Below are positions 53,195 through 63,758 of a stretch of 64,000 nt of DNA, piece by piece. The stretch covers positions 124,001 through 188,000 of the forward strand of contig JAFWHH010000008.1 in assembly GCA_017512025.1 (NCBI GenBank), in the 5' to 3' direction. The notes beneath the pieces are model-generated. The model saw only the letters and a program-made list of their open reading frames with translations. It was not told the DNA's origin and made no database searches. The position numbers and the translations under genes were made by a program. Numbering within the stretch: the stretch's first letter is position 1; each line of letters starts with the position of its first letter. This DNA is from Clostridia bacterium. GTDB lineage: Bacteria > Bacillota > Clostridia > TANB77 > CAG-508.

Positions 53195-54502
53195 CTAAAT
53201 TTTTTCAGCGATTAAATCGTAATCGTTAGAACCTGTTATTCTGACTTTTACAAACTCACCTTCTAAATTCTCGTCATCGCATTTAACATATATTACACCA
53301 TCAATATCTGGCACATCCATATAGCTTCTTGCGATATAGTATTTTCCATCGAAGCTTCTTTCTTCTAATAAAACATCAAGTACTTTTCCAATATACTTCT
53401 TCTCATTCTCTTCAGATACTTCAGCTTGCAGCGCCATAATTTTATTGTATCTGCTTTTCTTAGTCATTGGATGAACTTGCTCTTTTATTCTAGCTGCAGG
53501 AGTTCCCTCCTCTTTAGAATAAGAAAAAGCGCCTAATTTATCAAATTTTGCTTCTTTTATGAATTCATATAATTCTTCAAAGTCTTCATTTGTTTCACCA
53601 GGGAAACCAACCATGACTGTTGTTCTAATAACAACATCTGGTATTTCCTGTCTAATTTTAGCGATTGTTTTTCTTATGCTTTTACCATCGCTCTTTCTAT
53701 TCATTCTCTTAAGAACTTTATCTGAAATATGTTGAATTGGAATATCAAAATAATTACAAATCTTATCATTCTTCTTAACAACATCAATTAACTCATCTGT
53801 AATTGATTCTGGGTAAGCATATAAAAATCTAACCCATTTAATCCCTTTAATCTTGCATAGCTCATCTAAAAGCTCTGCTAAACGTGGCTTGCCATAAATA
53901 TCAATTCCATATTTAGTTGTATCTTGAGCAATTACAATAAGCTCTTTAATTCCAGACTTAGCTAACTTCTTGGCATCAGCTAAAACATCTTCCATTGTTC
54001 TACTGATATAGTTACCACGAATAGATGGAATAGCGCAGAAAGTACAACGATTGTTACATCCTTCTGCAATTCTTAAATATGCATAATTTTCACCAGTTGT
54101 AACAACTCTATCTAAAAAGTCCAAATGCTCTTTAGTCTTATCTTTATCTTTTCCAATAACCGCTTCTATTTGTTTCCAAATATCATCGTACTCACTAAAC
54201 TTAATAAATAAATCAACTTCTGGCATAAGCTTAATTAATTCCTCTTTATATCTTTCAACTAAGCATCCCATAGCAATTAAGTATTTACATTTACCTTTTT
54301 TATACTCAGCCATTTCTAGCAAAGTATTGATAGCTTCTTCTTTTGCAGATTGTATAAATCCACATGTATTAACAACAATAATGTCTGCCTTTGATGGATC
54401 ATTAACAATATTAAAATTATTATTTTTAAATAGTCCTATTGTCATTTCTGTATCTAATAGATTCTTGCTACAACCTAATGATACAAATCCAACATTCATC
54501 AT
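53195..54502 (-). CDS. rimO: RimO, ribosomal protein S12 methylthiotransferase
   Basis: About 435 residues. N-terminal UPF0004 domain (VGFVSLGCSKNLLDTE, VVNTCGFIQSAKEEAI), radical SAM CNNRCTFCAIPSIRG with the three Cys, and a C-terminal TRAM domain. It adds a methylthio group to S12 Asp88. Start chosen at ATG 54502 with SD GAAAGG nine bases upstream; ATG 54511 lies inside the SD. Followed by the RNase G start close by (five bases between stops and starts). Confidence 0.95.
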   Translation of the reverse strand: MMNVGFVSLGCSKNLLDTEMTIGLFKNNNFNIVNDPSKADIIVVNTCGFIQSAKEEAINTLLEMAEYKKGKCKYLIAMGCLVERYKEELIKLMPEVDLFIKFSEYDDIWKQIEAVIGKDKDKTKEHLDFLDRVVTTGENYAYLRIAEGCNNRCTFCAIPSIRGNYISRTMEDVLADAKKLAKSGIKELIVIAQDTTKYGIDIYGKPRLAELLDELCKIKGIKWVRFLYAYPESITDELIDVVKKNDKICNYFDIPIQHISDKVLKRMNRKSDGKSIRKTIAKIRQEIPDVVIRTTVMVGFPGETNEDFEELYEFIKEAKFDKLGAFSYSKEEGTPAARIKEQVHPMTKKSRYNKIMALQAEVSEENEKKYIGKVLDVLLEERSFDGKYYIARSYMDVPDIDGVIYVKCDDENLEGEFVKVRITGSNDYDLIAEKI

Positions 54503-54516
54503 ATAATTCATCCTTT

Positions 54517-55689
54517 CTAATTTGTATACAAGTGCTTTCTTGTCATTTCTAACAAATGTAATGGAGTAAATCCAATTACTTGTGTTTTAGCTCTATCTTG
54601 TTTTAAGCATTTGTTTAGCACTTCAATTATTTTAGCTTCACTTTCTTTTTCTTCCATATCAATATAATCAATAATAATGATTCCACCAATATCTCTTGCT
54701 CTTAATTGCTTTGCAATCTCAATAGTAGCTTCTTCATTAACCTTAAGAACAGTTTCTTCCAAGGTACCGCTTCCTGTGTACTTTCCAGTATTAACATCAA
54801 TCGCTGTTAAAGCTTCAGTTCTATCTATTGTAATAAATCCCCCACAATTAAGCCAAATTTTTCTATTTTCAAGTTTTTCTATTTGTGCTTTTATGTCTTC
54901 GTCAAATATTTCATCACTATCAACAAGATTAATTATTTTCTCAGCTTCTGGGTATTCTCTATTAATAAAATCATAGATCTTTTTATCATTTACACTTATC
55001 TTCTCGATATCCTCTATTAAAGCTAATAAAATCTTGTTTATAATTCCACCAACATCAAATATTTTCTTTGGTGGATTCTCTTTTTCTTCTTCATATCTTT
55101 GAGTTATTTCTTTATATGTATCTTCTAACTTCTTAATTTCGGAAATAATTTCATCTTCGGATTTTCCGATAGCTGCAGTTCTAATAACAACACCAAATCC
55201 ACTACCAATATTCTTTTCAACAATTTCTTTTAATCTAGATATTTCATTATCATCATCTATTTTATTAGAAACTGTAACAAACTCTGAATTTGGTATTAAT
55301 GCAATATATCTTCCTGGAATATTTACATCAGTAGATATCCTTGCTCCCTTTGTTTCAACCTTGTCTTTTTTAACTTGAACAAGTATTGGCATACCAACTT
55401 TTACATATTTTTTTATATCAATGCCACTCATTTTTTCATTTTTATTTCCAGTAACATTACTTGCTTTAGGTAATACATCTTTTATATGTAAAAAAGCATT
55501 TTTTTCTTCGCCAATGTCAACAAAAGCAGCTTGCATACCTGGTAATACACTAACTACTTTACCAACATAAATATTCCCTTCAATAGTCTTATTATCATAG
55601 TATTCGTTGTAGTGTTCCACAACCTTTCCACTTTCAATTACAACAATATTGCTCTTTTGATTGTCATTATTAATTATGATTTCTTTCAT
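54517..55689 (-). CDS. rng: RNase E/G family ribonuclease, short form
   Basis: 390 residues. S1 domain (EGNIYVGKVVSVLPGMQAAFVDIG), catalytic region RTEALTAIDVNTGKYTG with Asp, then IIIDYIDMEEKES. It ends after LLEMTRKHLYTN and lacks the Zn-link Cys pair of E. coli RNase E. It is probably an endoribonuclease for rRNA/mRNA processing. No terminator separates it from rimO downstream or pth upstream; a gene string of rRNA/translation functions. Confidence 0.9.
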   Translation of the reverse strand: MKEIIINNDNQKSNIVVIESGKVVEHYNEYYDNKTIEGNIYVGKVVSVLPGMQAAFVDIGEEKNAFLHIKDVLPKASNVTGNKNEKMSGIDIKKYVKVGMPILVQVKKDKVETKGARISTDVNIPGRYIALIPNSEFVTVSNKIDDDNEISRLKEIVEKNIGSGFGVVIRTAAIGKSEDEIISEIKKLEDTYKEITQRYEEEKENPPKKIFDVGGIINKILLALIEDIEKISVNDKKIYDFINREYPEAEKIINLVDSDEIFDEDIKAQIEKLENRKIWLNCGGFITIDRTEALTAIDVNTGKYTGSGTLEETVLKVNEEATIEIAKQLRARDIGGIIIIDYIDMEEKESEAKIIEVLNKCLKQDRAKTQVIGFTPLHLLEMTRKHLYTN

Positions 55690-55702
55690 CTATCCTCCAA
55701 AA

Positions 55703-56263
55703 TTATGCATTATATTTATTCATAGCATTATCAATTCCGTCCTTGATTATAGAAACAACCGCGTCTGCTGCCTTGTTAATTCCTTCCTTAAGAACATCAT
55801 ATTCTTCATCTTTGATATTACCTATTACGTAATTAATTAAATCATTTTTAAATTCAGGCATACCAATTCCAACACGTACCCTTGGGAATTCTTCTGACCC
55901 TAATCTAAAGCATACAGATTTCATACCATTATGAGTACCTGGTCCACCTTTTGTTCTTATTCTTATCTTACCAGGCTCTGTGTCTATATCATCATATACT
56001 ACAATAACCTTATCTAATTCAATTTTATAAAAATTAACAAATTCTACTACACTGTCACCACTTAAATTCATAAATGTTTGTGGTTTTAATAGAACTACTT
56101 TTTCTCCCTCAATTTCTCCAGACCCATATAGCCCTTCAAATTTCTCACGAGAAATTGCAATTTTATATTTATCAGCTATTTCATTAACTACATCAACACC
56201 CATATTATGTCTTGTTCTTGCATATTCTGCTTCTGGGTTTCCTAATCCAACAATTAAATACAT
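55703..56263 (-). CDS. pth: Peptidyl-tRNA hydrolase
   Basis: 186 residues. YLIVGLGNPEAEYARTRHNMGVDVV (catalytic His), LLKPQTFMNLSGDSV, VVYDDIDTEPGKIRIRTKGG in parts and HNGMKS. It recycles tRNAs from prematurely released peptidyl-tRNA. SD AGAGGGAGATTAAAT. Normal length. Confidence 0.97.
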   Translation of the reverse strand: MYLIVGLGNPEAEYARTRHNMGVDVVNEIADKYKIAISREKFEGLYGSGEIEGEKVVLLKPQTFMNLSGDSVVEFVNFYKIELDKVIVVYDDIDTEPGKIRIRTKGGPGTHNGMKSVCFRLGSEEFPRVRVGIGMPEFKNDLINYVIGNIKDEEYDVLKEGINKAADAVVSIIKDGIDNAMNKYNA

Positions 56264-56310
56264 ATTTAATCTCCCTCTTACGTAAATTCCATCGAAATTA
56301 TAGCATGTTT

Positions 56311-57220
56311 TTAGCCATTATTCAATATAATGTCTCTCTTGATATTTCCTTCAAAAACGACACCGCTTCCAAGAAAAGTATTATCACAATACACTTTATA
56401 TACACCATCAGAAATATCTATTTCATTGCTTATTAATTCTCTTTTTACATCTAATTTAACACCATTTAAGAATAATTCTAACTTCTTACTTGGTATATCG
56501 ATTCTTGGGTAGCTTTTCATTATATCTTCAAGTGTAATGATGTGATTTTCTATCCACATATTATCACCAGAATTTGCTTCTAAATCTTCAATAGAAACAC
56601 TTTTATCAATATCAAATTCACCGGGCCCTTAATCTATTAAGTTCAAGCATATATCCAACTGTATTTAACTTTTCAGCTATATCTTCACATAAAGATCTAA
56701 TATATGTTCCTTTTGAACATTGAACATCAAAAGTTATAGTCTTAGCTTCTTTATCAAAGCTAATTAGATCCATTCCATATATTTCAATCTCTCTTGAAGG
56801 AACTTCAACTTCTATCCCACGTCTTGCATAATCATATAGCTTCTTTCCATTTACTTTTATAGCAGAATATATTGGCGGAGTTTGAGTTTGCTTTCCAACA
56901 AAAGATGATAGTATTTCTTCTAATTTTTCATTAGAAAAAATATTGTCATCTACACCTTTTTCCTCAATTACTTCACCTTCTACATCTGCTGTAGACATTT
57001 TTATCCCAAGTTTTAAAACAGCTTGATACTTCTTATCATGATTTATTAAATACTTAGAAAACTTGGTACCATCACCAAGTAACAACGGAAGTACACCAGT
57101 TGCATTTGGATCTAATGTTCCAGTATGTCCAACTTTGCAATTAAGTATATGTCTTACCTTATTAACAACATTATTAGATGTTAAGTTTTTTGGTTTATTA
57201 ATAATTATTATTCCATTCAT
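56311..57220 (-). pseudogene. truB: truB, tRNA pseudouridine-55 synthase, interrupted by a +1 frameshift
   Basis: The main frame runs 56618-57220 (200 residues) with IIINKPKNLTSNNVV, GHTGTLDPNATGVLPLLLG (catalytic Asp) and GTYIRSLCEDIA, then stops early after ELNRLRAR. The expected continuation (GEFDIDKSVSIEDLE, MWIENHIITLEDIM) is in the next frame and ends at 56311. Removing one C from the gggcccgg run at about 56625-56632 restores one frame of normal TruB length. Either a sequencing or assembly error, a real lesion, or a programmed shift. It makes psi55 in the T loop. Confidence 0.85.
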
Positions 57221-57240
57221 ATTTTTCCACCTTAAAAATA

Positions 57241-57268
57241 AGAAGCCATACTTTTCTATATGGCTTCT
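57241..57268 (-). terminator. nrnA terminator
   Basis: AGAAGCCATA / TATGGCTTCT with an 8-base loop, then TTATTTTT on the minus strand, between nrnA and truB. Confidence 0.8.
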
Positions 57269-57277
57269 ACATTAATT

Positions 57278-58234
57278 TTATAAATAATGTCTTACTTCTT
57301 TTAGAACTAATTCTTTAACTGTATCAAAGTCACCATTTACAGAAAATCCAGCAGATTTTTGATGTCCGCCACCACCATATATTAATGCGATTTCATCAAC
57401 ATTAACTTTGTCGTTTGATCTTAATGATACTTTTAAACCTTTTCCTTTAATTGGTCTAACAAATATTGAAACTTCAACACCTTCAATATCTCTACCAACA
57501 TCTACAATTCCTTCATGATCTCCGTATGTTGTATTGAATTTTTCATAATCTTCTTCTGTAACATATGTATATGCAATCTTTCCGTCATCAATTAGCTCTA
57601 ATCTACTATTTGCAACTCTTGCAAGTTCAAAAGCTGATTTTGTTTTAACTTGTAATACTTTTCTATATACATCAGATACATTAACGCCTCTCTTCATAAG
57701 ATTAGCTACAAATTCAAATGTCTCTGCTGTAACACCTTGATATTTAAATCCACCTGTGTCTGTTATAATTCCTACTAATAAACAAGTTCCAATTTCCTTA
57801 GTAATTGGCATATCAAAACTATTTAATGCAACAATCATAACTTCAGCACAAGCTGGTGCATCTGGATTTACGAAGTTTAAATCACCATACATTTTATTAG
57901 TATCATGATGATCTATTACTATTGTCTTATCAGCTGTTTCAAAGTATTTATGCCCTCTACATAGCATTTGAAGTGAAGAGCAATCTATACCGATAGCCAA
58001 ATCATAATTTTCAACATCTGAAGATTTCTTTATTTGATCTGCATTTGGTAAGAACATAAAAATCTCAGGACATTCTGGAATGATAATATCAACATTTTCT
58101 TTTCCAAAATTCTTTAATGCCGTGTATAATGCTAAACTTGTTCCAACTGCATCTCCATCTGGATTTTCATGAGTAAGTATTACTATAGAGTTTGCTTCGT
58201 TAATTTCTTCAAAAATTTGGTTTAATGTTCCCAT
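57278..58234 (-). CDS. nrnA: NrnA-type DHH phosphoesterase (nanoRNase / pAp phosphatase)
   Basis: 318 residues. DHH family: VILTHENPDGDAVGTSLAL, LAIGIDCSSLQML, TIVIDHHDTNKMYGD, and DHHA1 domain with GGGGHQKSAGFSV near the end. It degrades short oligoribonucleotides and pAp. It lies between rbfA and truB, a usual Firmicutes order. SD GAAAGGATAGAATA. Confidence 0.96.
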   Translation of the reverse strand: MGTLNQIFEEINEANSIVILTHENPDGDAVGTSLALYTALKNFGKENVDIIIPECPEIFMFLPNADQIKKSSDVENYDLAIGIDCSSLQMLCRGHKYFETADKTIVIDHHDTNKMYGDLNFVNPDAPACAEVMIVALNSFDMPITKEIGTCLLVGIITDTGGFKYQGVTAETFEFVANLMKRGVNVSDVYRKVLQVKTKSAFELARVANSRLELIDDGKIAYTYVTEEDYEKFNTTYGDHEGIVDVGRDIEGVEVSIFVRPIKGKGLKVSLRSNDKVNVDEIALIYGGGGHQKSAGFSVNGDFDTVKELVLKEVRHYL

Positions 58235-58260
58235 TATTCTATCCTTTCGTAAAGCATAGA

Positions 58261-58294
58261 AAGACTAATCCTGTGCATGCACAGCATCAGTCTT
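58261..58294. other. Symmetric stem-loop between rbfA and nrnA
   Basis: AAGACT / AGTCTT flanks a perfect 14-base palindrome CTGTGCATGCACAG, with small internal loops. No T-tract follows. Function unknown; it may be an mRNA processing or partial-termination site, or a DNA-binding site. Confidence 0.5.
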
Positions 58295-58300
58295 CTACAA

Positions 58301-58663
58301 TTATTTGTTTTCAGATTCTGATTTAATATCTTTTAAAATCTGATCAATTCTCATTCCATAATCTAGAGAATCGTCTATTTCAAAAACAAGTTCAGGCGTA
58401 ATTCTTAAATTAAGTGTTTTAGCTAATTGACTTCTAATAAATCCACTAGACTCTTTTATCCCTTGCATTGTTTTTTCAACGCTTTCTGAATTAAAAATAC
58501 TTACATAAACTTTAGCATACTTAAAGTCTGGAGTAATTTTAGCTCTAGTAACTGTAACCATACCTGTTATGTTTGGATTTTTTAATTCATAAGCAAATAT
58601 TTGACTAAGCTCTTTCTTAAGCTCCTCATTAATTCTATTTAATCTAGTCTCATTCTTTGCCAT
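58301..58663 (-). CDS. rbfA: 30S ribosome-binding factor A
   Basis: 120 residues. RLNRINEELKKELSQIFAYELKNP, then GMVTVTRAKITPDFKYAKVYVSIF and LNLRITPELVFEIDDSLDYGMRID are typical. It assists 16S rRNA maturation. It follows infB by 31 bases; SD GAAAGGAAAAAGTTT. Confidence 0.96.
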   Translation of the reverse strand: MAKNETRLNRINEELKKELSQIFAYELKNPNITGMVTVTRAKITPDFKYAKVYVSIFNSESVEKTMQGIKESSGFIRSQLAKTLNLRITPELVFEIDDSLDYGMRIDQILKDIKSESENK

Positions 58664-58694
58664 AAACTTTTTCCTTTCTGTTTTCTTATATTAA

Positions 58695-61676
58695 TTATCT
58701 TTTAACTTCTTCCATTACAAAGAATTCAATAATATCGTCTTCTTTAAGATCATTGTAATCTTCAATTTGACATCCACATTCAAATCCCTTAGTAACTTCT
58801 TTAACGTCATCTTTAAATCTCTTTAATGATGCAAGTTTTCCTTCATGAATAACAACAGAATCACGAATAACTCTAACACCTGCGTTACGTTCAACTTTTC
58901 CGTCAAGTACGTAACATCCAGCGATAGTACCAACACTTGATACCTTGAATGTTTGTCTAACTTGAGCATTACCAATAACTTTTTCTTCGTAAATTGGATC
59001 AAGAAGACCTTTCATAGCAGCTTCAACATCTTCAATTGCTTTGTAGATGATTGAGTATTGCTTAATTTCAACTCCCTCTTTTTCAGCCATTTCTTTAGCT
59101 GATCCAACTGGACGAACGTTGAATGCAATGATAATTGCTTCTGCTGCTTTTGCAAGTTGAACATCAGATTCGTTAACAGCACCTGCAACAGAGTGGATAA
59201 CTTTAACTTTAACTTCGTCATTAGATAATTTTTCTAATGATTGCTTAATTGCTTCAGATGAACCTTGAACGTCAGCTTTAACGATTAAGTTTAATTGTTT
59301 TAAGTTTTCGCTTTCCATCTTCTCAAATAGATTATTAAGAGTAACAACGTTAGTATTGCTTAATGATTTTTCTCTTTCTTGAAGTTTTCTCTTCTCGATT
59401 AAGTGTTTAGCCATCTTCTCATTCTTAACTTCATAGAATGTATCACCAGCTTCTGGAACTTCTGTTAATCCCATTACCTCAACTGGAGTAGATGGACCGG
59501 CTTCTTTAACGCTTTGACCCTTATCATTCTTCATAGCTCTAATTCTACCAATTGATGTACCAACAACAATAGTATCACCAACATTTAATGTACCACGTTG
59601 TACAAGCATTGATGCGATTGGACCTTTAGCTTTATCAAGTCTAGCTTCAATAACAGCACCCTTAGATTGTTTATTAGGGTTAGCTTTTAATTCTTTCATA
59701 TCAGCTACTAATAGAACCATCTCTAGTAAGTTATTGATATTTAAACCTTTCTTAGCTGAGATAGGAACAAAGATTGTATCTCCTCCCCATTCTTCAGAAA
59801 CTAAGTCGTATTGCATTAAGTCTTGTTTAATCTTTTCAATGTTTGCATCTGGTAAGTCAATCTTGTTAACAGCAACTATAATTGGAATTTCTGCAGCTTT
59901 AGCATGGTTGATAGCTTCAACAGTTTGAGGCATAACACCATCATCAGCAGCAACAACTAAAATTGCTATATCTGTAATTTGAGCACCTCTAGCTCTCATG
60001 CTTGTGAAAGCTTCATGTCCTGGAGTATCTAAGAATGTAATCTCTCTACCATTTACATTTACTTTGTAAGCACCTATATGTTGTGTAATACCTCCAGCTT
60101 CACCTTCGATAACATTAGTTTTTCTAATAGCATCAAGTAATGAAGTTTTACCGTGATCAACGTGACCCATAACAACAACAACTGGTGGTCTTGGTAATAA
60201 ATCTTCTTCTCTATCTTCAGACTCATCAAATAATACATCTTCTTCGTTTACAACTTCTTTCTTTGTTGCTGTAACACCAAATTCACTAGCAACTAAGAAT
60301 GCTGTATCAAAGTCTAACTCATTATTTATAGTAGCCATTATTCCTAAACTCATAAGTTTAGTGATAACTTCTCCACTTGTTTTCTTTAATTCTGTAGCTA
60401 AATCTTTAACAGTAATATTTTCTGGAATAGTAATTTCTGTTAATTGGAAGATTTTTTGTTTGCTTCCACCTTCCTCATCAGCTTTCATATTCTTTTTCTT
60501 GTTTTTCTTTGATCTACCGCTTGTTAAATCATAGTAGTCAAGCATTCCACCATCTTGTTCATTGAACATATGAGATAATCTATCAGCTTGTTTTAAATCT
60601 TTTAACTTGCTTCCATCAAATTCTGAAAATCTATCTTGTCTTCTATTTTTTGTATTCTTTTTAGCTGTATTGTTAGCTTTATTTTCTTCAAATTTATTTT
60701 GTTTAGCTTTATCGATAGACTTGCTGCTATAATCTCTTTGAGATTCTTTCTCAACAATTTCAACTGACATGATATCTTTAATATTCTTATCGATACCTTT
60801 ATTGTCTAATGGTCTACCAGAATTATTATATCTACCATTTCCATCGTTATTATATCTGTTATTGTTATTAAATCTGTTGTTTCCATCATTATTATAACGA
60901 TTATTTCTGAAATTATTATTAGATTGGTCTCTATTACCATTAAATCTACGATCTTGATTATTATTGTTAAATCTATTATTTACTTGACCATCTCTATTAT
61001 TATTAAATCTTCTTTCTCCATTATTGTTGTTAAATCTTGTATTAGTATTTGGTCTACGATTTTCATAATTATCAGCTGTTCTAACGCTTTCTCTTCTTGT
61101 AGCTACTTCCATAGTATTATTATCAGTTTTTTCAGTCTTCTCCTTTAATTTTTTAGCCTCTTCTTCATCAGCAATTTTCTTTTTCTCGGCAGCCTTCTTA
61201 GCTTCCTCTTCCTTAATACGAAGAGCCTCTGCTTCTTTTTTCTTCTTCTCTTCTTCTTCTTTCTTTTTATCTTTAAATCCAAAAAGTTCGGCAGCAGTCA
61301 TAGGTTTTTGTTGTTTGTTTCTATAAACAATGTTATAGTTTTGATTTTTATTTCTCTCAACAAAACCAATATTCTTTTCTTCAGGTTTCTTAGTAACCTT
61401 TTCTTGGTTGTTATCTTCGTTTAAGATAACCTCTCTTCTAATAATAACAGGAGTATTTTCTTTTTTCTTCTCTTTCTCCTTCTTATCAGTGCCCTGAGCT
61501 TTTGAACCAGATTTAGATTTTACACCTAAAGCATCTTCAAGTCTCTTAATGTCATTACCCTCAATAGAGCTTAAATGACTCTTGGCATCAATACCTAGTT
61601 CAACCGCCTTATCTAGAACTTCTTTACTGGTTAAATCGTATTTCTTTGCTATCTCATGAATTTTAATCTTTGCCAA
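58695..61676 (-). CDS. infB: Translation initiation factor IF-2
   Basis: 993 residues. N-terminal IF2_N ([22 protein letters not shown]), a Lys/Glu coiled stretch (about 130-190), an Asn/Arg/Phe-rich stretch (about 205-300, [17 protein letters not shown]), a second IF2_N-like motif, then GTPase core with P-loop [29 protein letters not shown] and NKIDLPDAN, and the C-terminal domains. It recruits fMet-tRNA to the 30S subunit. SD GGGGGTGAAATTT. Confidence 0.97.
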   Translation of the reverse strand: MAKIKIHEIAKKYDLTSKEVLDKAVELGIDAKSHLSSIEGNDIKRLEDALGVKSKSGSKAQGTDKKEKEKKKENTPVIIRREVILNEDNNQEKVTKKPEEKNIGFVERNKNQNYNIVYRNKQQKPMTAAELFGFKDKKKEEEEKKKKEAEALRIKEEEAKKAAEKKKIADEEEAKKLKEKTEKTDNNTMEVATRRESVRTADNYENRRPNTNTRFNNNNGERRFNNNRDGQVNNRFNNNNQDRRFNGNRDQSNNNFRNNRYNNDGNNRFNNNNRYNNDGNGRYNNSGRPLDNKGIDKNIKDIMSVEIVEKESQRDYSSKSIDKAKQNKFEENKANNTAKKNTKNRRQDRFSEFDGSKLKDLKQADRLSHMFNEQDGGMLDYYDLTSGRSKKNKKKNMKADEEGGSKQKIFQLTEITIPENITVKDLATELKKTSGEVITKLMSLGIMATINNELDFDTAFLVASEFGVTATKKEVVNEEDVLFDESEDREEDLLPRPPVVVVMGHVDHGKTSLLDAIRKTNVIEGEAGGITQHIGAYKVNVNGREITFLDTPGHEAFTSMRARGAQITDIAILVVAADDGVMPQTVEAINHAKAAEIPIIVAVNKIDLPDANIEKIKQDLMQYDLVSEEWGGDTIFVPISAKKGLNINNLLEMVLLVADMKELKANPNKQSKGAVIEARLDKAKGPIASMLVQRGTLNVGDTIVVGTSIGRIRAMKNDKGQSVKEAGPSTPVEVMGLTEVPEAGDTFYEVKNEKMAKHLIEKRKLQEREKSLSNTNVVTLNNLFEKMESENLKQLNLIVKADVQGSSEAIKQSLEKLSNDEVKVKVIHSVAGAVNESDVQLAKAAEAIIIAFNVRPVGSAKEMAEKEGVEIKQYSIIYKAIEDVEAAMKGLLDPIYEEKVIGNAQVRQTFKVSSVGTIAGCYVLDGKVERNAGVRVIRDSVVIHEGKLASLKRFKDDVKEVTKGFECGCQIEDYNDLKEDDIIEFFVMEEVKR

Positions 61677-61695
61677 TAAATTTCACCCCCATTAA

Positions 61696-61968
61696 TTATT
61701 TATTATCCGCAATTTGTTTTCTTAATTCATCATAGATTTCGTCGCTTATTGTTGTTTCAAAGCTTCTCTCTATACGTTTGTTTTTTATTGCTTTTTCTAA
61801 GCAATCTGGATTATTACAAATGTAAGCGCCCCTTCCATTTGCTCTACCAGTTTTATCAACAGAAATGTTACCTTCTTTATCTATAACAATTCTGATTAAT
61901 TCATTTTTATTCTTTTGGCTATTACAACCAACACATGTTCTTTGTGGTATTTTTTTCAAATTAATCAC
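61696..61968 (-). CDS. rnpM: RnpM (YlxR) family RNA-binding protein
   Basis: 90 residues of the YlxR family, now known as RnpM, reported to modulate RNase P. RTCVGCNSQKNKNELIRIV and NGRGAYICNNPDCLEKAIK are the family motifs (ARGAY-type region). It lies between nusA and infB as usual. SD GGGAAGTGATTA. Confidence 0.93.
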   Translation of the reverse strand: MINLKKIPQRTCVGCNSQKNKNELIRIVIDKEGNISVDKTGRANGRGAYICNNPDCLEKAIKNKRIERSFETTISDEIYDELRKQIADNK

Positions 61969-61998
61969 TTCCCATTGTATTCATAAGAATACTTAATA

Positions 61999-63153
61999 TT
62001 ATTCTTCTTCAGAAGATTCTACTTCTTCTGGAACTTCTTCAACATCTTCAGCCTCAGTATCTTGACCTTCAGCTAGGATTTGTCTAAATTGTGATTCGCT
62101 CTTGATATCAATTTTCCAGTTAGTTAACTTAGCAGCTAATCTAACATTTTGTCCTGATTTACCAATTGCTAATGATAATTGATCATCTGGAACAATAACT
62201 TGAGCAAATTTTTCTTCCTCATTAATATCAACAGCTAAAACTTGTGCTGGTAATAATGCTGCTGAAATATATATTGATGGGTCTGCATTCCATTCAATAA
62301 CATCAATCTTTTCACCGTTAAGTTCATTTATGATATTTTGAATTCTTATTCCTTTTTGTCCTACACAAGAACCAACTGGGTCGATATTCTCATTTGGAGA
62401 ATATACAGCAACTTTACTTCTGCTTCCTGGATCTCTTGAAACACTCTTAAGCTCGATAACACCTTCATATATTTCAGGAATTTCAAGTTCAAATAACTTT
62501 CTTACGAAATCTCCATTAGCTCTTGAAATAATAACTTGAGGAGCACCTTTAATTCCTCTTTCAACATTAACAATACAAGCTCTTATCTTATCATTAACTT
62601 TGTATGTTTCTGTAGATATTTGCTCTTTAAGTGGCATAACAGCTTCTAATTTTCCTAAGTCAACAACAACTATTCCACCATCAGCTTTTTGGATTAAACC
62701 AGAAACGATTTCACCTTTTCTAGCTGAGAACTCATCAAATAATACATTTCTTGAAGCTTCTCTTATTTTTTGGATAATAACTTGTTTAGCTGTTTGAGCT
62801 GCAATTCTGCCAAAGTCTCTTGGAATGATTTCTTCTTGAGCTATATCTCCAATGTTTAATTTCTTGCTAATTTTACGAGCTGCTTCTAAATTGATTTCTA
62901 ACTTATCATCTTCAACTTTTTCAACAACTGTTTTTTCTGCATAAACATGAACTTCTCCAGTTTCTGCGTTCATTGTAACTTTAACATTGTCTGAATTTGA
63001 ATCATAATTTCTCTTGTAAGCAGTAACTAATGCTGTCTCAATTGACTCTAGCATGTAGTCCTTCTTAATTCCTTTTTCTTTTTCTAAATCTTCTAATGCT
63101 AAAATCAATTCCTTACTATCTATTAATTTGTTTTGTTTTGAATCCTTCTTCAT
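61999..63153 (-). CDS. nusA: Transcription factor NusA
   Basis: About 384 residues: N-terminal RNAP-binding domain (LEDLEKEKGIKKDYMLESIE), S1 (GEIVSGLIQKADGGIVVVDLG), KH1 (VGSCVGQKGIRIQNIINEL) and KH2 (LAIGKSGQNVRLAAKLT), and an acidic tail EDVEEVPEEVESSEEE. It acts in pausing, termination and antitermination. Start ATG 63153 follows GGGGGAGTTAAGAAAA. The longer frame (63186) would overlap rimP. Confidence 0.95.
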   Translation of the reverse strand: MKKDSKQNKLIDSKELILALEDLEKEKGIKKDYMLESIETALVTAYKRNYDSNSDNVKVTMNAETGEVHVYAEKTVVEKVEDDKLEINLEAARKISKKLNIGDIAQEEIIPRDFGRIAAQTAKQVIIQKIREASRNVLFDEFSARKGEIVSGLIQKADGGIVVVDLGKLEAVMPLKEQISTETYKVNDKIRACIVNVERGIKGAPQVIISRANGDFVRKLFELEIPEIYEGVIELKSVSRDPGSRSKVAVYSPNENIDPVGSCVGQKGIRIQNIINELNGEKIDVIEWNADPSIYISAALLPAQVLAVDINEEEKFAQVIVPDDQLSLAIGKSGQNVRLAAKLTNWKIDIKSESQFRQILAEGQDTEAEDVEEVPEEVESSEEE

Positions 63154-63169
63154 TTTTCTTAACTCCCCC

Positions 63170-63637
63170 TTAATTATTCCAATCATAAAATTTCTTAATT
63201 AGTGAAATATTTTTTCTTTCAATTTCAATATTTGATTCATCCTCTAATTTTAAACTTAAATTTTCATCATCGAAATTAACAAGCTCTCCAACAAATTCTT
63301 TAGAACCATCTATTGGCTTAAATAATTTAACTGTAATAAGCTCTCCAATATTTTCTTTAAGATGTTTATCTTTTCTAATCATCTTTTCAACTCCTGTAGA
63401 TGATACCTCAAGAAAATATTGCTCCTTGATGTAATCTTCTTCATCAAGAACATCAGTGATTGCATTGTTAACTGTTTCACAATCATTTAGGTCTATCTCT
63501 CCATTTTCTTTTTCAATAAAGATTCTTAAGAAATAGTCTTTACCTTCTTTAACATATTGAACATCATATAGCTTGTACCCTAAATCAGTTATAATTCCAG
63601 ATACTCTACTTTCAATTTTTTCTTCTATATTTGCCAA
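63170..63637 (-). CDS. rimP: Ribosome maturation factor RimP
   Basis: 155 residues. YDVQYVKEGKDYFLRIFIEKENGEIDLNDCETVN and YFLEVSSTGVEKMIRKDKHLKENIG in parts, with the SH3-like C-terminus. It is needed for 30S subunit maturation. It heads the rimP-nusA-rnpM-infB-rbfA-nrnA-truB string. SD AAGGAGGCAGTCT. Confidence 0.95.
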   Translation of the reverse strand: MANIEEKIESRVSGIITDLGYKLYDVQYVKEGKDYFLRIFIEKENGEIDLNDCETVNNAITDVLDEEDYIKEQYFLEVSSTGVEKMIRKDKHLKENIGELITVKLFKPIDGSKEFVGELVNFDDENLSLKLEDESNIEIERKNISLIKKFYDWNN

Positions 63638-63663
63638 TAGACTGCCTCCTTATCTACAATTAA

Positions 63664-63686
63664 AGAGTGGGATTTGCTCCCACTCT
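63664..63686 (-). terminator. Stem-loop before the rimP operon
   Basis: A perfect 9-base-pair stem AGAGTGGGA / TCCCACTCT with a 5-base loop, after the surface protein gene on the minus strand. The T-tract is weak (TTTAATTG). Confidence 0.6.
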
Positions 63687-63758
63687 TCTGTAATTTCTTA
63701 TGCTTGTTTATTATATCTTGTTTTCCTTTAAAAATCAAGCATTTTTTAATTATTTTAG

